Shown here in pieces: positions 9,986-18,705 of a stretch of 64,000 nt of DNA. The notes beneath the pieces were generated by a model. It worked only from the letters and a program-made list of their open reading frames with translations. It had not been told where the DNA came from and did no database searches. Source of the DNA: Streptomyces thermodiastaticus (lineage in GTDB: Bacteria; Actinomycetota; Actinomycetes; Streptomycetales; Streptomycetaceae). Every line of letters starts with the position of its first letter. Position 1 is the stretch's first letter. The DNA lies in NCBI RefSeq assembly GCF_014656135.1, contig NZ_BNBV01000005.1, positions 62,001 through 126,000 of the forward strand. Reading direction: 5' to 3'. A program made the position numbers and the translations under genes.

Positions 9986-10975
9986 TCACAGCTTGCGCAG
10001 ACTCAGCCGCTGCACCTTGTGGTCGGGGCCCTTGCGCAGGATCAGCGTGGCCCGCCCGCGGGTCGGGGCGATGTTCTCCTCCAGATTGGGCTGGTTGATG
10101 GTGCGCCACATCCTGCGCGCGTAGTCCAGAGCCTCCTCCTCCGACACCTCCGTGTACGTGCGGAAGTAGGACGACGGGTCCTTGAAGGCCGTCTCGCGCA
10201 GCTTGCGGAAACGATTCAGGTACCAGCGTTCGATGTCCTCGGTGCGCGCGTCGACGTACACGCTGAAGTCGAAGTAGTCCGCCAGCCCGACCCGGGTGCG
10301 GCCGTCCCGGCCGGGCAGGGCGGGCTGCAGCACGTTCAGGCCCTCGACGATGAGGATGTCCGGGCGGCGCACGGTGAGTTTCTCGCCCGGCACGATGTCG
10401 TAGATCAGGTGGGAGTAGACCGGCGCCGTCACCTCGGCCTTGCCGGCCTTGATGTCGGCGACGAACCGGGTCAGCGCCCGCCGGTCGTACGACTCGGGGA
10501 AGCCCTTGCGGGACATCAGGCCGCGGGCCTGCAACTCCTTGGTGGGCAGCAGGAATCCGTCGGTCGTCACCAGCTCCACGCGCGGATGCTCCGGCCAGCG
10601 CGACAGCAGCGCCTGCATCAGGCGGGCCACCGTGGACTTGCCCACGGCCACCGACCCGGCCACGCCGATGACGAACGGCGTGCCGGACTGGGAGCCCCGC
10701 TCCCCGAGGAAGGTGTTCAACGCGTTGCGCAGCCCGTCGGTGGCGCCGACGTAGAGGTTCAGCAGCCGCGACAGCGGCAGGTAGATGTCGCGCACCTCGT
10801 CGAGGTCGATGACGTCGCCGAGGCCGCGCAGCCGCTCCACCTCCTCGGCGGTCAGCGGCAGCGGCGTCTTGTCGCGCAGCCTGCTCCACTCGGCACGGGT
10901 GAGATCGACGTAAGGAGTCGCCTCCGGCCTGGACCGGTGGGCGCTCCGGGGCATCGAGGGGACCGGAGAGATCAC
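9986..10975 (-). CDS. coaA: type I pantothenate kinase
   Basis: CoaA phosphorylates pantothenate, the first step of coenzyme A synthesis. The 329-residue product from the GTG at 10975 ([21 protein letters not shown]) contains [11 protein letters not shown], the P-loop [36 protein letters not shown] and the C-terminal [19 protein letters not shown]. The start was chosen because residues further upstream are not like the family. It is divergent from glmS and convergent with glmM. Confidence 0.95.
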   Translation of the reverse strand: MISPVPSMPRSAHRSRPEATPYVDLTRAEWSRLRDKTPLPLTAEEVERLRGLGDVIDLDEVRDIYLPLSRLLNLYVGATDGLRNALNTFLGERGSQSGTPFVIGVAGSVAVGKSTVARLMQALLSRWPEHPRVELVTTDGFLLPTKELQARGLMSRKGFPESYDRRALTRFVADIKAGKAEVTAPVYSHLIYDIVPGEKLTVRRPDILIVEGLNVLQPALPGRDGRTRVGLADYFDFSVYVDARTEDIERWYLNRFRKLRETAFKDPSSYFRTYTEVSEEEALDYARRMWRTINQPNLEENIAPTRGRATLILRKGPDHKVQRLSLRKL

Positions 10976-11119
10976 AGGTTCATTGTTGACGAAGTATGAA
11001 CGGGCCGGAGGGTGGGGTGTGTCACCCCGGTCCCCGGCCCGCCCGCCGCACCGTTCGTACCCCGGTGGGAATTTCCGATTCCGGGCACGCAACGGCCGCT
11101 AGGGGCGCCGGCCGGCCCG

Positions 11120-11131
11120 TAGGCTGCGATC
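11120..11131 (+). promoter_or_regulatory. candidate -10 of a leaderless glmS transcript
   Basis: TAGGCT at 11120-11125 ends six bases before the glmS ATG, and there is no Shine-Dalgarno sequence. A start site at the A of the ATG would give a leaderless mRNA, common in actinobacteria. The -35 region is weak. Confidence 0.45.
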
Positions 11132-12979
11132 ATGTGCGGAATCGTAGGGTATGTGGGGCCGCAGTCAGCGCTGGACGTCGTCATGGCCGGGCTGAAGCGG
11201 CTGGAGTACCGGGGATACGACTCGGCGGGCGTCGCCGTGCTCGCCGACGGCCAGCTGGCGGCGGCGAAGAAGGCGGGCAAGCTGGTCAACCTGGAGAAGG
11301 AGCTGGCGGAGAGGCCGCTGCCGGCCGGCTGGACCGGTATCGGGCACACCCGGTGGGCCACCCACGGCGCCCCGACCGACGCCAACGCCCACCCGCACCT
11401 GGACAACGCCGGGCGGGTGGCCGTCGTCCACAACGGCATCATCGAGAACTTCGCGGAGCTGCGCGGCGAGCTGATGGAGCGCGGGCACGAGCTGACCTCC
11501 GAGACGGACACCGAGGTCGTCGCCCACCTGCTCGCCGAGGAGTTCTCCGCGACCGCCGACCTCGCCGAGGCCATGCGCCTGGTGTGCCGGCGGCTCAAGG
11601 GGGCGTTCACGCTGGTCGCGATGCACGCCGACGAGCCCGACGTGGTGGTCGGCGCCCGCCGCAACTCGCCGCTGGTGGTGGGCATCGGGGACGGCGAGGC
11701 CTTCCTCGCCTCCGACGTCGCCGCGTTCATCGCGCACACCCGCTCCGCGCTGGAGCTGGGCCAGGACCAGGTGGTGGAGCTGCGCCGGGACGGCGTCACG
11801 GTCACCGGCTTCGACGGGCGGCCGGCCGAGGCCCGCGCCTTCACCGTCGACTGGGACGCGGCCGCCGCCGAGAAGGGCGGCTACGCCTCCTTCATGCTCA
11901 AGGAGATCGCGGAGCAGCCCAAGGCGGTCTTCGACACCCTGCTGGGCCGGATCGACGCGGAGGGCAACCTGACGCTCGACGAGGTCCGCATCTCCGCCTC
12001 CGAGCTGCGCGAGATGGACAAGGTCGTGATCGTGGCCTGCGGCACGGCCTTCCACGCCGGGCTCATCGCCAAGTACGCCATCGAGCACTTCACCCGGATC
12101 CCCTGCGAGGTGGAACTGGCCAGCGAGTTCCGCTACCGGGACCCGATCCTGGACGCGCAGACCCTCGTCATCGCCATCTCCCAGTCCGGGGAGACCATGG
12201 ACACGCTGATGGCGCTGCGTCACGCCCGCGAGCAGGGCTCCAAGGTGCTGGCCATCTGCAACACCAACGGCTCCACGATCCCCCGCGAGTCCGACGCCGT
12301 GCTCTACACGCACGCCGGCCCGGAGGTCGCGGTCGCCTCGACGAAGGCGTTCCTGACCCAGCTGGTCGCCTGCTACCTGGTGGCGCTGTACCTGGGGCAG
12401 GTCCGCGGCACCAAGTGGGGCGACGAGGTCCGCGCGGTCGTGCGCGACCTGGCGCAGATCGGCGACGCGGTGGAGCGGGTGCTGGGCACCATGGAACCGG
12501 TGCGTCAGCTGGCCCGCTCGCTCGCCGACCGGAACACGGTGCTGTTCCTGGGGCGGCACGTGGGCTACCCGGTCGCGCTCGAAGGCGCCCTGAAACTGAA
12601 GGAACTGGCGTACATGCACGCCGAGGGCTTCGCCGCCGGGGAGCTGAAGCACGGGCCGATCGCGCTCATCGAGGAAGGGCTGCCGGTGGTCGTGGTGGTG
12701 CCGTCGCCGCGCGGCCGGTCCCTGCTGCACGACAAGATCGTCTCCAACATCCAGGAGATCCGGGCCCGCGGCGCCCGCACCATCGTGATCGCCGAGGAGG
12801 GCGACGAGGCGGTCGTCCCGTACGCCGACCACCTCGTCCGCATCCCGCCGACCCCGACGCTGCTGCAGCCGCTGGTCGCCACGGTGCCGCTGCAGGTCTT
12901 CGCCTGCGAACTGGCCACCGTCCGCGGCAACGCGGTGGACCAGCCGCGCAACCTGGCGAAGTCGGTGACGGTGGAGTAG
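11132..12979 (+). CDS. glmS: glutamine--fructose-6-phosphate aminotransferase
   Basis: GlmS makes glucosamine-6-phosphate from fructose-6-phosphate and glutamine. The 615-residue protein starts MCGIVGYVG, so Cys2 becomes the N-terminal nucleophile of the glutaminase domain after Met removal. Two SIS domains follow (VIVACGTAFHAG and ISQSGETMDT; then LFLGRHVGYPVALEGALKLKE). The C-terminus DQPRNLAKSVTVE is the standard one. The GTN-type HTRWATHG motif is present. acpS follows after 61 bases. Confidence 0.97.
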   Translation: MCGIVGYVGPQSALDVVMAGLKRLEYRGYDSAGVAVLADGQLAAAKKAGKLVNLEKELAERPLPAGWTGIGHTRWATHGAPTDANAHPHLDNAGRVAVVHNGIIENFAELRGELMERGHELTSETDTEVVAHLLAEEFSATADLAEAMRLVCRRLKGAFTLVAMHADEPDVVVGARRNSPLVVGIGDGEAFLASDVAAFIAHTRSALELGQDQVVELRRDGVTVTGFDGRPAEARAFTVDWDAAAAEKGGYASFMLKEIAEQPKAVFDTLLGRIDAEGNLTLDEVRISASELREMDKVVIVACGTAFHAGLIAKYAIEHFTRIPCEVELASEFRYRDPILDAQTLVIAISQSGETMDTLMALRHAREQGSKVLAICNTNGSTIPRESDAVLYTHAGPEVAVASTKAFLTQLVACYLVALYLGQVRGTKWGDEVRAVVRDLAQIGDAVERVLGTMEPVRQLARSLADRNTVLFLGRHVGYPVALEGALKLKELAYMHAEGFAAGELKHGPIALIEEGLPVVVVVPSPRGRSLLHDKIVSNIQEIRARGARTIVIAEEGDEAVVPYADHLVRIPPTPTLLQPLVATVPLQVFACELATVRGNAVDQPRNLAKSVTVE

Positions 12980-13027
12980 GGCCGCTCGCGCACGGCCCGG
13001 GGCGGACGGGCCGCCGTGAGCCCGCCG

Positions 13028-13040
13028 TAGGGTGCTGCGC
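13028..13040 (+). promoter_or_regulatory. candidate -10 before acpS
   Basis: TAGGGT at 13028-13033 ends seven bases before the acpS ATG and no Shine-Dalgarno is visible, again fitting a leaderless start. Confidence 0.35.
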
Positions 13041-13412
13041 ATGAGCATCATCGGGGTCGGGATCGACGTCGCCGCGATCGACCGGTTCGCGGCGTCGCTG
13101 GAGCGGACGCCGCAGCTGGCCGACCGGCTGTTCGTGCCGCAGGAGCTGCTGCTGCCCGGCGGCGGGCGACGCGGCGTGGCCTCGCTGGCCGCCCGGTTCG
13201 CCGCGAAGGAGGCGCTGGCCAAGGCGCTCGGCGCACCGGCGGGGCTGCTGTGGACGGACGCCGAGGTGTACGTCGAGGACAGCGGCCGGCCGCGGCTGCG
13301 GGTGAAGGGCACGGTGGCGGCACGGGCGGCCGAGCTGGGGGTGCGGTCCTTCCACGTCTCGCTCAGCCATGACGCGGGCGTGGCCTCGGCCGTGGTGATC
13401 GCCGAGGGATGA
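13041..13412 (+). CDS. acpS: holo-[acyl-carrier-protein] synthase
   Basis: AcpS transfers the 4'-phosphopantetheine of coenzyme A to the fatty-acid acyl carrier protein; in streptomycetes it may also serve polyketide carrier proteins. The 123-residue protein starts [16 protein letters not shown], with the Mg-binding GIDVAAIDR aspartate, the [12 protein letters not shown] motif and [14 protein letters not shown]. An in-frame TTG/CTG region upstream is not used: the ATG at 13041 gives standard family length. It lies between glmS and nnr. Confidence 0.95.
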   Translation: MSIIGVGIDVAAIDRFAASLERTPQLADRLFVPQELLLPGGGRRGVASLAARFAAKEALAKALGAPAGLLWTDAEVYVEDSGRPRLRVKGTVAARAAELGVRSFHVSLSHDAGVASAVVIAEG

Positions 13413-13505
13413 CGTGCCCGCGCGGCCGGCGCTGCGGGCGTCGCTTGCCCGGCCGGTGACGGGTCGTCGTGCGGGCGGCGCACCGTGCGGGGCAGACTCG
13501 ACGGC

Positions 13506-15044
13506 ATGCGTACCGCGTACAGCGTCGAGACGGTCAGAACAGCCGAACGTGCCCTGATGGCGCGGCTGCCCGACGGAGCCCTCATGCAGCGGGCCGCCGC
13601 CGGGCTCGCCGCGGCCTGCGCCGGTCTGCTCGGGCGGGTCTACGGCAGCCGGGTGGTGCTCCTCGTCGGCAGCGGCGACAACGGCGGTGACGCCCTGTAC
13701 GCCGGAGCCCGGCTGGCCCGCCGGGGCGCCGGGGTCGCCGCCGTGCTCCTCGCCCCCGACCGCGCCCACAACGGCGGACTTGCCGCGCTGCGCCGGGCGG
13801 GCGGCACCGTCGCCCGTCCGGACGCGGCCGAGGGGCTGATCGACCGGGCGGACCTGGTGGTCGACGGCATCGTCGGCATCGGCGGCACCGGCGGGCTGCG
13901 CCCGGCCGCGATCCCGCTGGCCGAGCGGGCGGCCCGCTCGGACGCCGTGGTCGTCGCCGTCGACCTGCCCAGCGGGGTGGAGGCCGACACCGGCGAGGTG
14001 CTCGGCGCCGCCGTGCGCGCCGATGTGACGGTGACCTTCGGCACCCACAAGCCGGCGCTGCTCATCGACCCGGCCCGCACCTGCGCCGGGACCGTCCGCC
14101 TGGTGGACATCGGACTGGGGCCCGAGCTGCCCGCCGAGCCGGACCTTCAGGCCCTGCAGCACGCGGACGTGGCCCGGCTGCTGCCGGTGCCCGCCCCGGA
14201 GAGCGACAAGTACCGGCGGGGCGTGGTCGGCATCGCGGCCGGCTCCGCCCGCTACCCGGGGGCGGCGGTGCTCGCCGTGTCGGGCGCGCTGCGCGGCGGC
14301 GCGGGCGCCGTCCGCTACGTCGGCCCGGCCGGGCAGGCGGTGATCGCCCGGTTCCCCGAGACCCTGGTCTCGGACCAGGGACCGCACCGGGCCGGCCGGG
14401 TGCAGGCCTGGGTGGTGGGGCCGGGTGTCGGCGACGACGCCGGCACCGTGGCTCAGGTGCTTCAGGCGGACGTGCCGGTGCTGCTCGACGCGGACGGTCT
14501 GCGGCTGGCCGACGTGGACGCCGTGCGCTCCCGTACCGCCCCGACCCTGATGACCCCGCACGCCGGGGAGGCCGCGGCCCTGCTCGGCGTGGCCCGTGAG
14601 GAGGTGGAGGCGGCCCGGCTGGCCTCGGTGCGGGAACTGGCCGCCCGCTACCGCGCCACCGTGCTGCTCAAGGGCTCCACCACGCTCGTCGCCGGCCCCG
14701 GCGGGGGCCCCGTGCGGGTCAACCCGACGGGCACCCCGTACCTGGCCACGGCCGGCAGCGGCGACGTCCTGTCCGGCCTGGCGGGCTCCCTGCTCGCCGC
14801 GGGCCTGTCCGCCCTGGACGCCGGCAGTGTCGCCGCCTACCTGCACGGACTGGCCGGCCGTCACGCCGCCCACGGCGCCCCCGCCGGCGCCCACGACGTG
14901 GCGGACCTGCTGCCCCGGGCGTGGCGGGACGTGCGCGACAGCGCGCCGGACGCCGTGCGCGCCCGAGGCGTCGACACCGTGCGCGTCCGAGCCGTTCGCG
15001 GCCCGTGGGCCCCACGGTGCCGTGGGGCCGCCGGTGGTCTTTGA
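13506..15044 (+). CDS. nnr: bifunctional NAD(P)H-hydrate epimerase / ADP-dependent dehydratase
   Basis: Repairs damaged NADHX and NADPHX. The 512-residue protein joins a YjeF_N epimerase domain (about 1-215, with LVGSGDNGGDALYAGARLA and VDLPSGVEADTG) to a YjeF_C ribokinase-like dehydratase (about 225-490, with NPTGTPYLATAGSGDVLSGL, in which GSGD holds the catalytic aspartate). The ATG at 13506 starts MRTAYSVETVRTAE. It follows acpS and precedes alr by 13 bases, the conserved actinobacterial order. Confidence 0.95.
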   Translation: MRTAYSVETVRTAERALMARLPDGALMQRAAAGLAAACAGLLGRVYGSRVVLLVGSGDNGGDALYAGARLARRGAGVAAVLLAPDRAHNGGLAALRRAGGTVARPDAAEGLIDRADLVVDGIVGIGGTGGLRPAAIPLAERAARSDAVVVAVDLPSGVEADTGEVLGAAVRADVTVTFGTHKPALLIDPARTCAGTVRLVDIGLGPELPAEPDLQALQHADVARLLPVPAPESDKYRRGVVGIAAGSARYPGAAVLAVSGALRGGAGAVRYVGPAGQAVIARFPETLVSDQGPHRAGRVQAWVVGPGVGDDAGTVAQVLQADVPVLLDADGLRLADVDAVRSRTAPTLMTPHAGEAAALLGVAREEVEAARLASVRELAARYRATVLLKGSTTLVAGPGGGPVRVNPTGTPYLATAGSGDVLSGLAGSLLAAGLSALDAGSVAAYLHGLAGRHAAHGAPAGAHDVADLLPRAWRDVRDSAPDAVRARGVDTVRVRAVRGPWAPRCRGAAGGL

Positions 15045-15057
15045 GACACTGGGCGCG

Positions 15058-16260
15058 ATGAACGAGACAGCAGACCTGCGGACGGCTCCGCTGCGCGCCC
15101 GCGCCGAGATCGATCTGGCCGCTCTGCGGGCCAATGTGCGGGCCCTGCGTGACCGGGCACCCGGCGCGCAGCTCATGGCCGTGGTCAAGTCCGACGCCTA
15201 CGGGCACGGTGCCGTGCCGTGCGCGCGTGCCGCCGTCGCCGCCGGGGCGACCTGGCTGGGCACGGCCACGCCCGAGGAGGCGCTGGCGCTGCGCGCGGCC
15301 GGGTTGTCCCCGGAGCAGGTGCGGGTGATGTGCTGGCTGTGGACGCCCGGCGGGCCGTGGCGGGAGGCCATCGAGGCGGACGTCGACGTCTCCGTGAGCG
15401 GGCTGTGGGCGCTGGCCGAGGTGCGCGAGGCGGCGCGGGCCGCCGCCCGGCCGGCCCGGGTGCAGCTGAAGGCCGACACCGGCCTGGGACGCAACGGCTG
15501 CCCGCCCGCCGACTGGCCCCGGCTGGTCGCCGAGGCGCTGCGCGCCCAGGACGAGGGGCTGGTGCGGATCACCGGGCTGTGGTCCCACTTCGCCTGCGCG
15601 GACGAGCCCGGCCACCCGTCCATCGCCGCGCAGCTGGACCGCTTCCGGGAGATGACCGGGTACGCCGAGGGCGAGGGCGTGCGTCCCGAGGTGCGGCACA
15701 TCGCCAACTCGCCCGCCACGCTCACGCTGCCCGAGAGCCACTTCGACCTGGTCCGCACCGGCATCGCCCTGTACGGGCTGTCGCCCAGCCCCGCGCTGGG
15801 CGTCCCCGCGGACTTCGGGCTGCGCCCGGTGATGACGCTCTCGGCGTCCCTCGCGCTGGTCAAGCACGCCGGTGGCGGGCACGGGATCTCGTACGGCCAC
15901 CACTACGTCACTCCGGGCGACACCACCCTGGGACTGGTGCCCGTGGGCTACGCCGACGGCATCCCGCGCCACGCCTCCGGCACCGGCCCTGTGCTGGTCG
16001 GCGGCAAGCGGCGGACCGTGGCGGGACGGATCGCCATGGACCAGTTCGTGGTCGACCTGGGCGGCGACGAGCCCGAGGTCGGAGCGCCGGCGGTGCTCTT
16101 CGGCCCCGGCGACCGGGGGGAGCCGACCGCGGAGGACTGGGCGCAGGCGTCCGGCACCATCGCGTACGAGATCGTCACCCGCATCGGCTCCCGCGTCCCC
16201 CGGGTCTACCTCCACGCCGAGGAGGCCGAGGACGAGGGGCGGGAGGACCAGGGCGCCTAG
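15058..16260 (+). CDS. alr: alanine racemase
   Basis: PLP enzyme that makes D-alanine for peptidoglycan. The 400-residue protein has RAEIDLAALRANVRALR, the PLP lysine K44 in VVKSDAYGHG, the second catalytic base Y279 in GISYGHHYV, and RIAMDQFVVDL near the C-terminus. The ATG at 15058 follows TTTGAGACACTGG. It stands in the nnr-alr-hydrolase-tsaE order found in streptomycetes. The last 15 residues are acidic and not part of the fold. Confidence 0.96.
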   Translation: MNETADLRTAPLRARAEIDLAALRANVRALRDRAPGAQLMAVVKSDAYGHGAVPCARAAVAAGATWLGTATPEEALALRAAGLSPEQVRVMCWLWTPGGPWREAIEADVDVSVSGLWALAEVREAARAAARPARVQLKADTGLGRNGCPPADWPRLVAEALRAQDEGLVRITGLWSHFACADEPGHPSIAAQLDRFREMTGYAEGEGVRPEVRHIANSPATLTLPESHFDLVRTGIALYGLSPSPALGVPADFGLRPVMTLSASLALVKHAGGGHGISYGHHYVTPGDTTLGLVPVGYADGIPRHASGTGPVLVGGKRRTVAGRIAMDQFVVDLGGDEPEVGAPAVLFGPGDRGEPTAEDWAQASGTIAYEIVTRIGSRVPRVYLHAEEAEDEGREDQGA

Positions 16261-16424
16261 AGGCGCGGGACGCGCGCCGGGGCGCGCAACAGGGGGTGGA
16301 GGCAGGAGAAACGGGAACGGGACCGGCAGGCGGCGTGTGCCGGTCCCCGCACCCCCGCCGGGCCACCGCCCTGCCGCGGCGCCGTCCGGTGCGCGGGAGG
16401 CGACGGGACGAGAAGGAGCGCTAC

Positions 16425-17741
16425 GTGAGCGAGAGCAGGGCGACGGGGCTCGCCGCCGTCGTCGACGCGTTCGGCGGCCGGCGCCGGGCCACCGGGATCG
16501 CGGGCGCCGCGATAGGCCTGGTGGCGGCCGGCGCGGCCGCCACCGTCGCCATCGAACGGATGACCGTCGGCAGGGACGTGCGCCGCAAGGCCCGGCTCGT
16601 CCTGGACGCCGCCGCCCCCTTCGGAACCCTGCGCGGTACCCCCGGCCTGGCCGTCGCCGACGACGGCACCGAGCTGTACTACGAGGTAGACGAGGCCGAC
16701 GGGGCCGAGGAGACCGAAGAGCCCGAGGAGGCCGAAGAGCCCGAGGACCCCTCTCCCGGAGCCGGCCCGGGCGACCTGATCCCGCGTCCCCGTTCCTGTG
16801 CGAGCGCCGGCTCTCCTGCCGGGCCTGCCCGCCGCACCGGCTCCGCGGCCGTCACCGTCGTCTTCAGCCACGGCTACTGCCTCAACCAGGACTCCTGGCA
16901 CTACCAGCGCGCGGCGCTGCGCGGCGTGGTCCGCACCGTGCACTGGGACCAGCGCAGCCACGGCCGCTCCGGGCGGGGCGTGGCCCAGCTGCAGGGCGCC
17001 GAGCCGCTGAGCATCGACCAGCTGGGCCGTGACCTGAAGGCCGTCATCGACGCCGCCGCCCCCGAGGGCCCGCTGGTGCTCGTCGGGCACTCCATGGGCG
17101 GCATGACCGTGATGGCGCTGGCCGCCCAGTACCCCGAGCTGATCCGGGAGCGGGTCGTGGCCACCGCCTTCGTCGGCACCTCCCCCGGGCGGCTCGGCGA
17201 GGTGAACTTCGGGCTGCCGGTCGCCGGGGTCGACGCGGTGCGCCGGGTGCTGCCGGGCGTGCTGAAGGCGCTGGGCCGGCGCGCGGAGCTGGTGGAGAAG
17301 GGACGGCGGGCCACCGCCGACCTCTTCGCCGGGATCGTCAAGCGGTACTCCTTCGCCGGGCGGGACATCGACCCGGCCGTCGCCCGGTTCGCCGAGCGGA
17401 TGATCGAGTCCACCCCGATCGACGTGGTCGCCGAGTTCTACCCGGCCTTCACCGACCACGACAAGACCGAGGCGCTGGCCCGCTTCCGCGGCCTGCCGGT
17501 GCTGGTGCTGGCCGGCACCGACGACCTGATCACGCCCAGCTCGCACAGCGAGGCCATCGCCCGGCTGCTGCCGGAGGCGGAGCTGGTGCTGGTCCCGGAC
17601 GCCGGGCACCTGGTGATGCTGGAGCACCCCGAGGCCGTCACCGGCCGGCTCGCCGGGCTGCTCACCCGCGCGGGCGCGCTTCCCGCAGGCACTACCGTGG
17701 GCGGTTATGGACGTACCAGCAGCATCGCACAGCCCGGCTGA
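16425..17741 (+). CDS. membrane-anchored alpha/beta hydrolase
   Basis: A serine hydrolase of the alpha/beta fold, substrate unknown. The 438-residue protein has an N-terminal hydrophobic segment (about residues 23-42), then TELYYEVDE followed by a strongly acidic stretch of Glu and Asp (about 85-112), then the hydrolase domain: FSHGYCLNQDSWHYQR, HWDQRSHGRS, nucleophile Ser223 in GHSMGG, Asp366/367 in AGTDD and His395 in DAGHLVM. The triad is complete. The GTG at 16425 follows GAAGGAGCG. The acidic insert interrupts the first strand region and is unusual. The C-terminus overlaps the start of tsaE by 35 bases. Confidence 0.88.
   Translation: MSESRATGLAAVVDAFGGRRRATGIAGAAIGLVAAGAAATVAIERMTVGRDVRRKARLVLDAAAPFGTLRGTPGLAVADDGTELYYEVDEADGAEETEEPEEAEEPEDPSPGAGPGDLIPRPRSCASAGSPAGPARRTGSAAVTVVFSHGYCLNQDSWHYQRAALRGVVRTVHWDQRSHGRSGRGVAQLQGAEPLSIDQLGRDLKAVIDAAAPEGPLVLVGHSMGGMTVMALAAQYPELIRERVVATAFVGTSPGRLGEVNFGLPVAGVDAVRRVLPGVLKALGRRAELVEKGRRATADLFAGIVKRYSFAGRDIDPAVARFAERMIESTPIDVVAEFYPAFTDHDKTEALARFRGLPVLVLAGTDDLITPSSHSEAIARLLPEAELVLVPDAGHLVMLEHPEAVTGRLAGLLTRAGALPAGTTVGGYGRTSSIAQPG
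17693..17706 (+). promoter_or_regulatory. candidate -10 before tsaE
   Basis: TACCGT at 17693-17698, inside the end of the hydrolase gene, ends eight bases before the tsaE ATG; no clear Shine-Dalgarno. Compatible with an internal, nearly leaderless promoter. Confidence 0.3.
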
Positions 17742-18261
17742 TTCCGTGTCCGTCGAGATCACCGTCGCCTCCAGCGAGGAGATGCGGGCGCTGGGCCGGC
17801 GCCTGGCCGCGCTCGTGCGCGCGGGCGACCTGGTGATGCTCAGCGGCGAACTCGGCGCGGGCAAGACCACGCTGACCCGCGGCCTGGGCGAGGGCCTGAA
17901 CGTGCGCGGCGCCGTCACCTCCCCGACCTTCGTGATCGCCCGGGTGCACCCGTCCCTCGGCGACGGCCCGCCGCTCGTCCACGTCGACGCCTACCGGCTG
18001 TCGGGCGGCCTGGAGGAGATGGAGGACCTGGACCTCGACGTGTCGCTGCCGGAGTCGGTGGTCGTCGTGGAGTGGGGCGAGGGCAAGGTCGAGGAGCTGA
18101 CCGAGGAGCGGCTCCAGGTCCGCATCCACCGCACCCTGGGCACGGCGGGCGCCACAGCGGACGGCTCCGGGGCCCCGGACGCCGACGAGGTACGGCATGT
18201 CACCGTCACCGGCATCGGCCCCCGGTGGCAGGCCGTGGACGTGGCGGCCCTCGCTCGGTGA
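17707..18261 (+). CDS. tsaE: tRNA t6A37 biosynthesis ATPase TsaE
   Basis: TsaE is the ATPase that resets the TsaB-TsaD complex in t6A synthesis on ANN-decoding tRNAs. The 184-residue protein has Walker A LSGELGAGKTTLTRGLGEGL, the TSPTFVIARVH segment, VHVDAYRL and VVVVEWGEG. A C-terminal stretch rich in Gly/Asp/Ala is variable. tsaB and tsaD lie 1.1-2.3 kb downstream. The start could also be the GTG about 13 codons later (VSVEITVAS), nearer the usual family start. Confidence 0.93.
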   Translation: MDVPAASHSPADSVSVEITVASSEEMRALGRRLAALVRAGDLVMLSGELGAGKTTLTRGLGEGLNVRGAVTSPTFVIARVHPSLGDGPPLVHVDAYRLSGGLEEMEDLDLDVSLPESVVVVEWGEGKVEELTEERLQVRIHRTLGTAGATADGSGAPDADEVRHVTVTGIGPRWQAVDVAALAR

Positions 18262-18351
18262 GAGCTGCCGTCAAGCGGCCGGACGCATGCGGGCACCTTC
18301 GGGTGATTGCGCCGGACGCCCCGGACGTGTTCCCATGGAGTCGCATCGCGG

Positions 18352-18370
18352 TTAGGTTTGCCTAACCTCA
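18352..18370. promoter_or_regulatory. iron box (DmdR/IdeR/DtxR-type operator)
   Basis: TTAGGTTTGCCTAACCTCA matches 17 of 19 positions of the DtxR-family consensus TWAGGTTAGSCTAACCTWA, with perfect 6-bp arms GTTAGG / CCTAAC at its centre. It ends 26 bases before the small gene at 18397, a normal place for iron repression by DmdR1. Confidence 0.8.
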
Positions 18371-18396
18371 CCTGCTCCGACTCTCTGGAGGCGTCC

Positions 18397-18615
18397 ATGC
18401 CGGCCACCGGACCGTCGCCGCGGCCGCACCGGGCCGCGGGTGTGTGCATGAGCGAGCTGCTGGCCTCCTGCGCGGCGGCGGCCGCGGTCTCCCGCCCGCC
18501 GCGTGCCCCGGACCCCGTGCCCGCCGAGCCGCGGGCCGATCGCCCGAAGACACCGGGCCCCAACGCCCGGACACCGTCTCCGGCGCCCTCCGGGCCCGCG
18601 CGGACGGCGCCCTGA
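18397..18615 (+). CDS. small protein under an iron box, unknown function
   Basis: A 72-residue reading frame that I do not recognise. The ATG at 18397 has a good Shine-Dalgarno (CTGGAGG, 6 bases upstream). The product has a short head with CMSELLASCAAAAAV (two cysteines in an amphipathic or weakly hydrophobic segment, about residues 17-31) and then a Pro/Ala/Arg-rich disordered tail. An internal ATG (18448) could start a shorter form, MSELLASC. The case for a real gene is the iron box plus ribosome site; composition alone would not prove it. Expected expression is under iron limitation. Confidence 0.6.
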   Translation: MPATGPSPRPHRAAGVCMSELLASCAAAAAVSRPPRAPDPVPAEPRADRPKTPGPNARTPSPAPSGPARTAP

Positions 18616-18705
18616 CCACGCCCCGAACGGAGGAGAGGCGGCGCGACACGGTGTCACCCCGCCGGGTGAAGGAGGGCGGCCGCCGCAGCCGGGGCCGGCC
18701 GCGGC

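Noticed and set aside
12666..15188. Long minus-strand frame opposite glmS, acpS and nnr (840 codons)
   Set aside because: Shadow of well-supported plus-strand genes; the product is Gly/Arg/Ala-rich with no family motif. High-GC genomes give many such frames.
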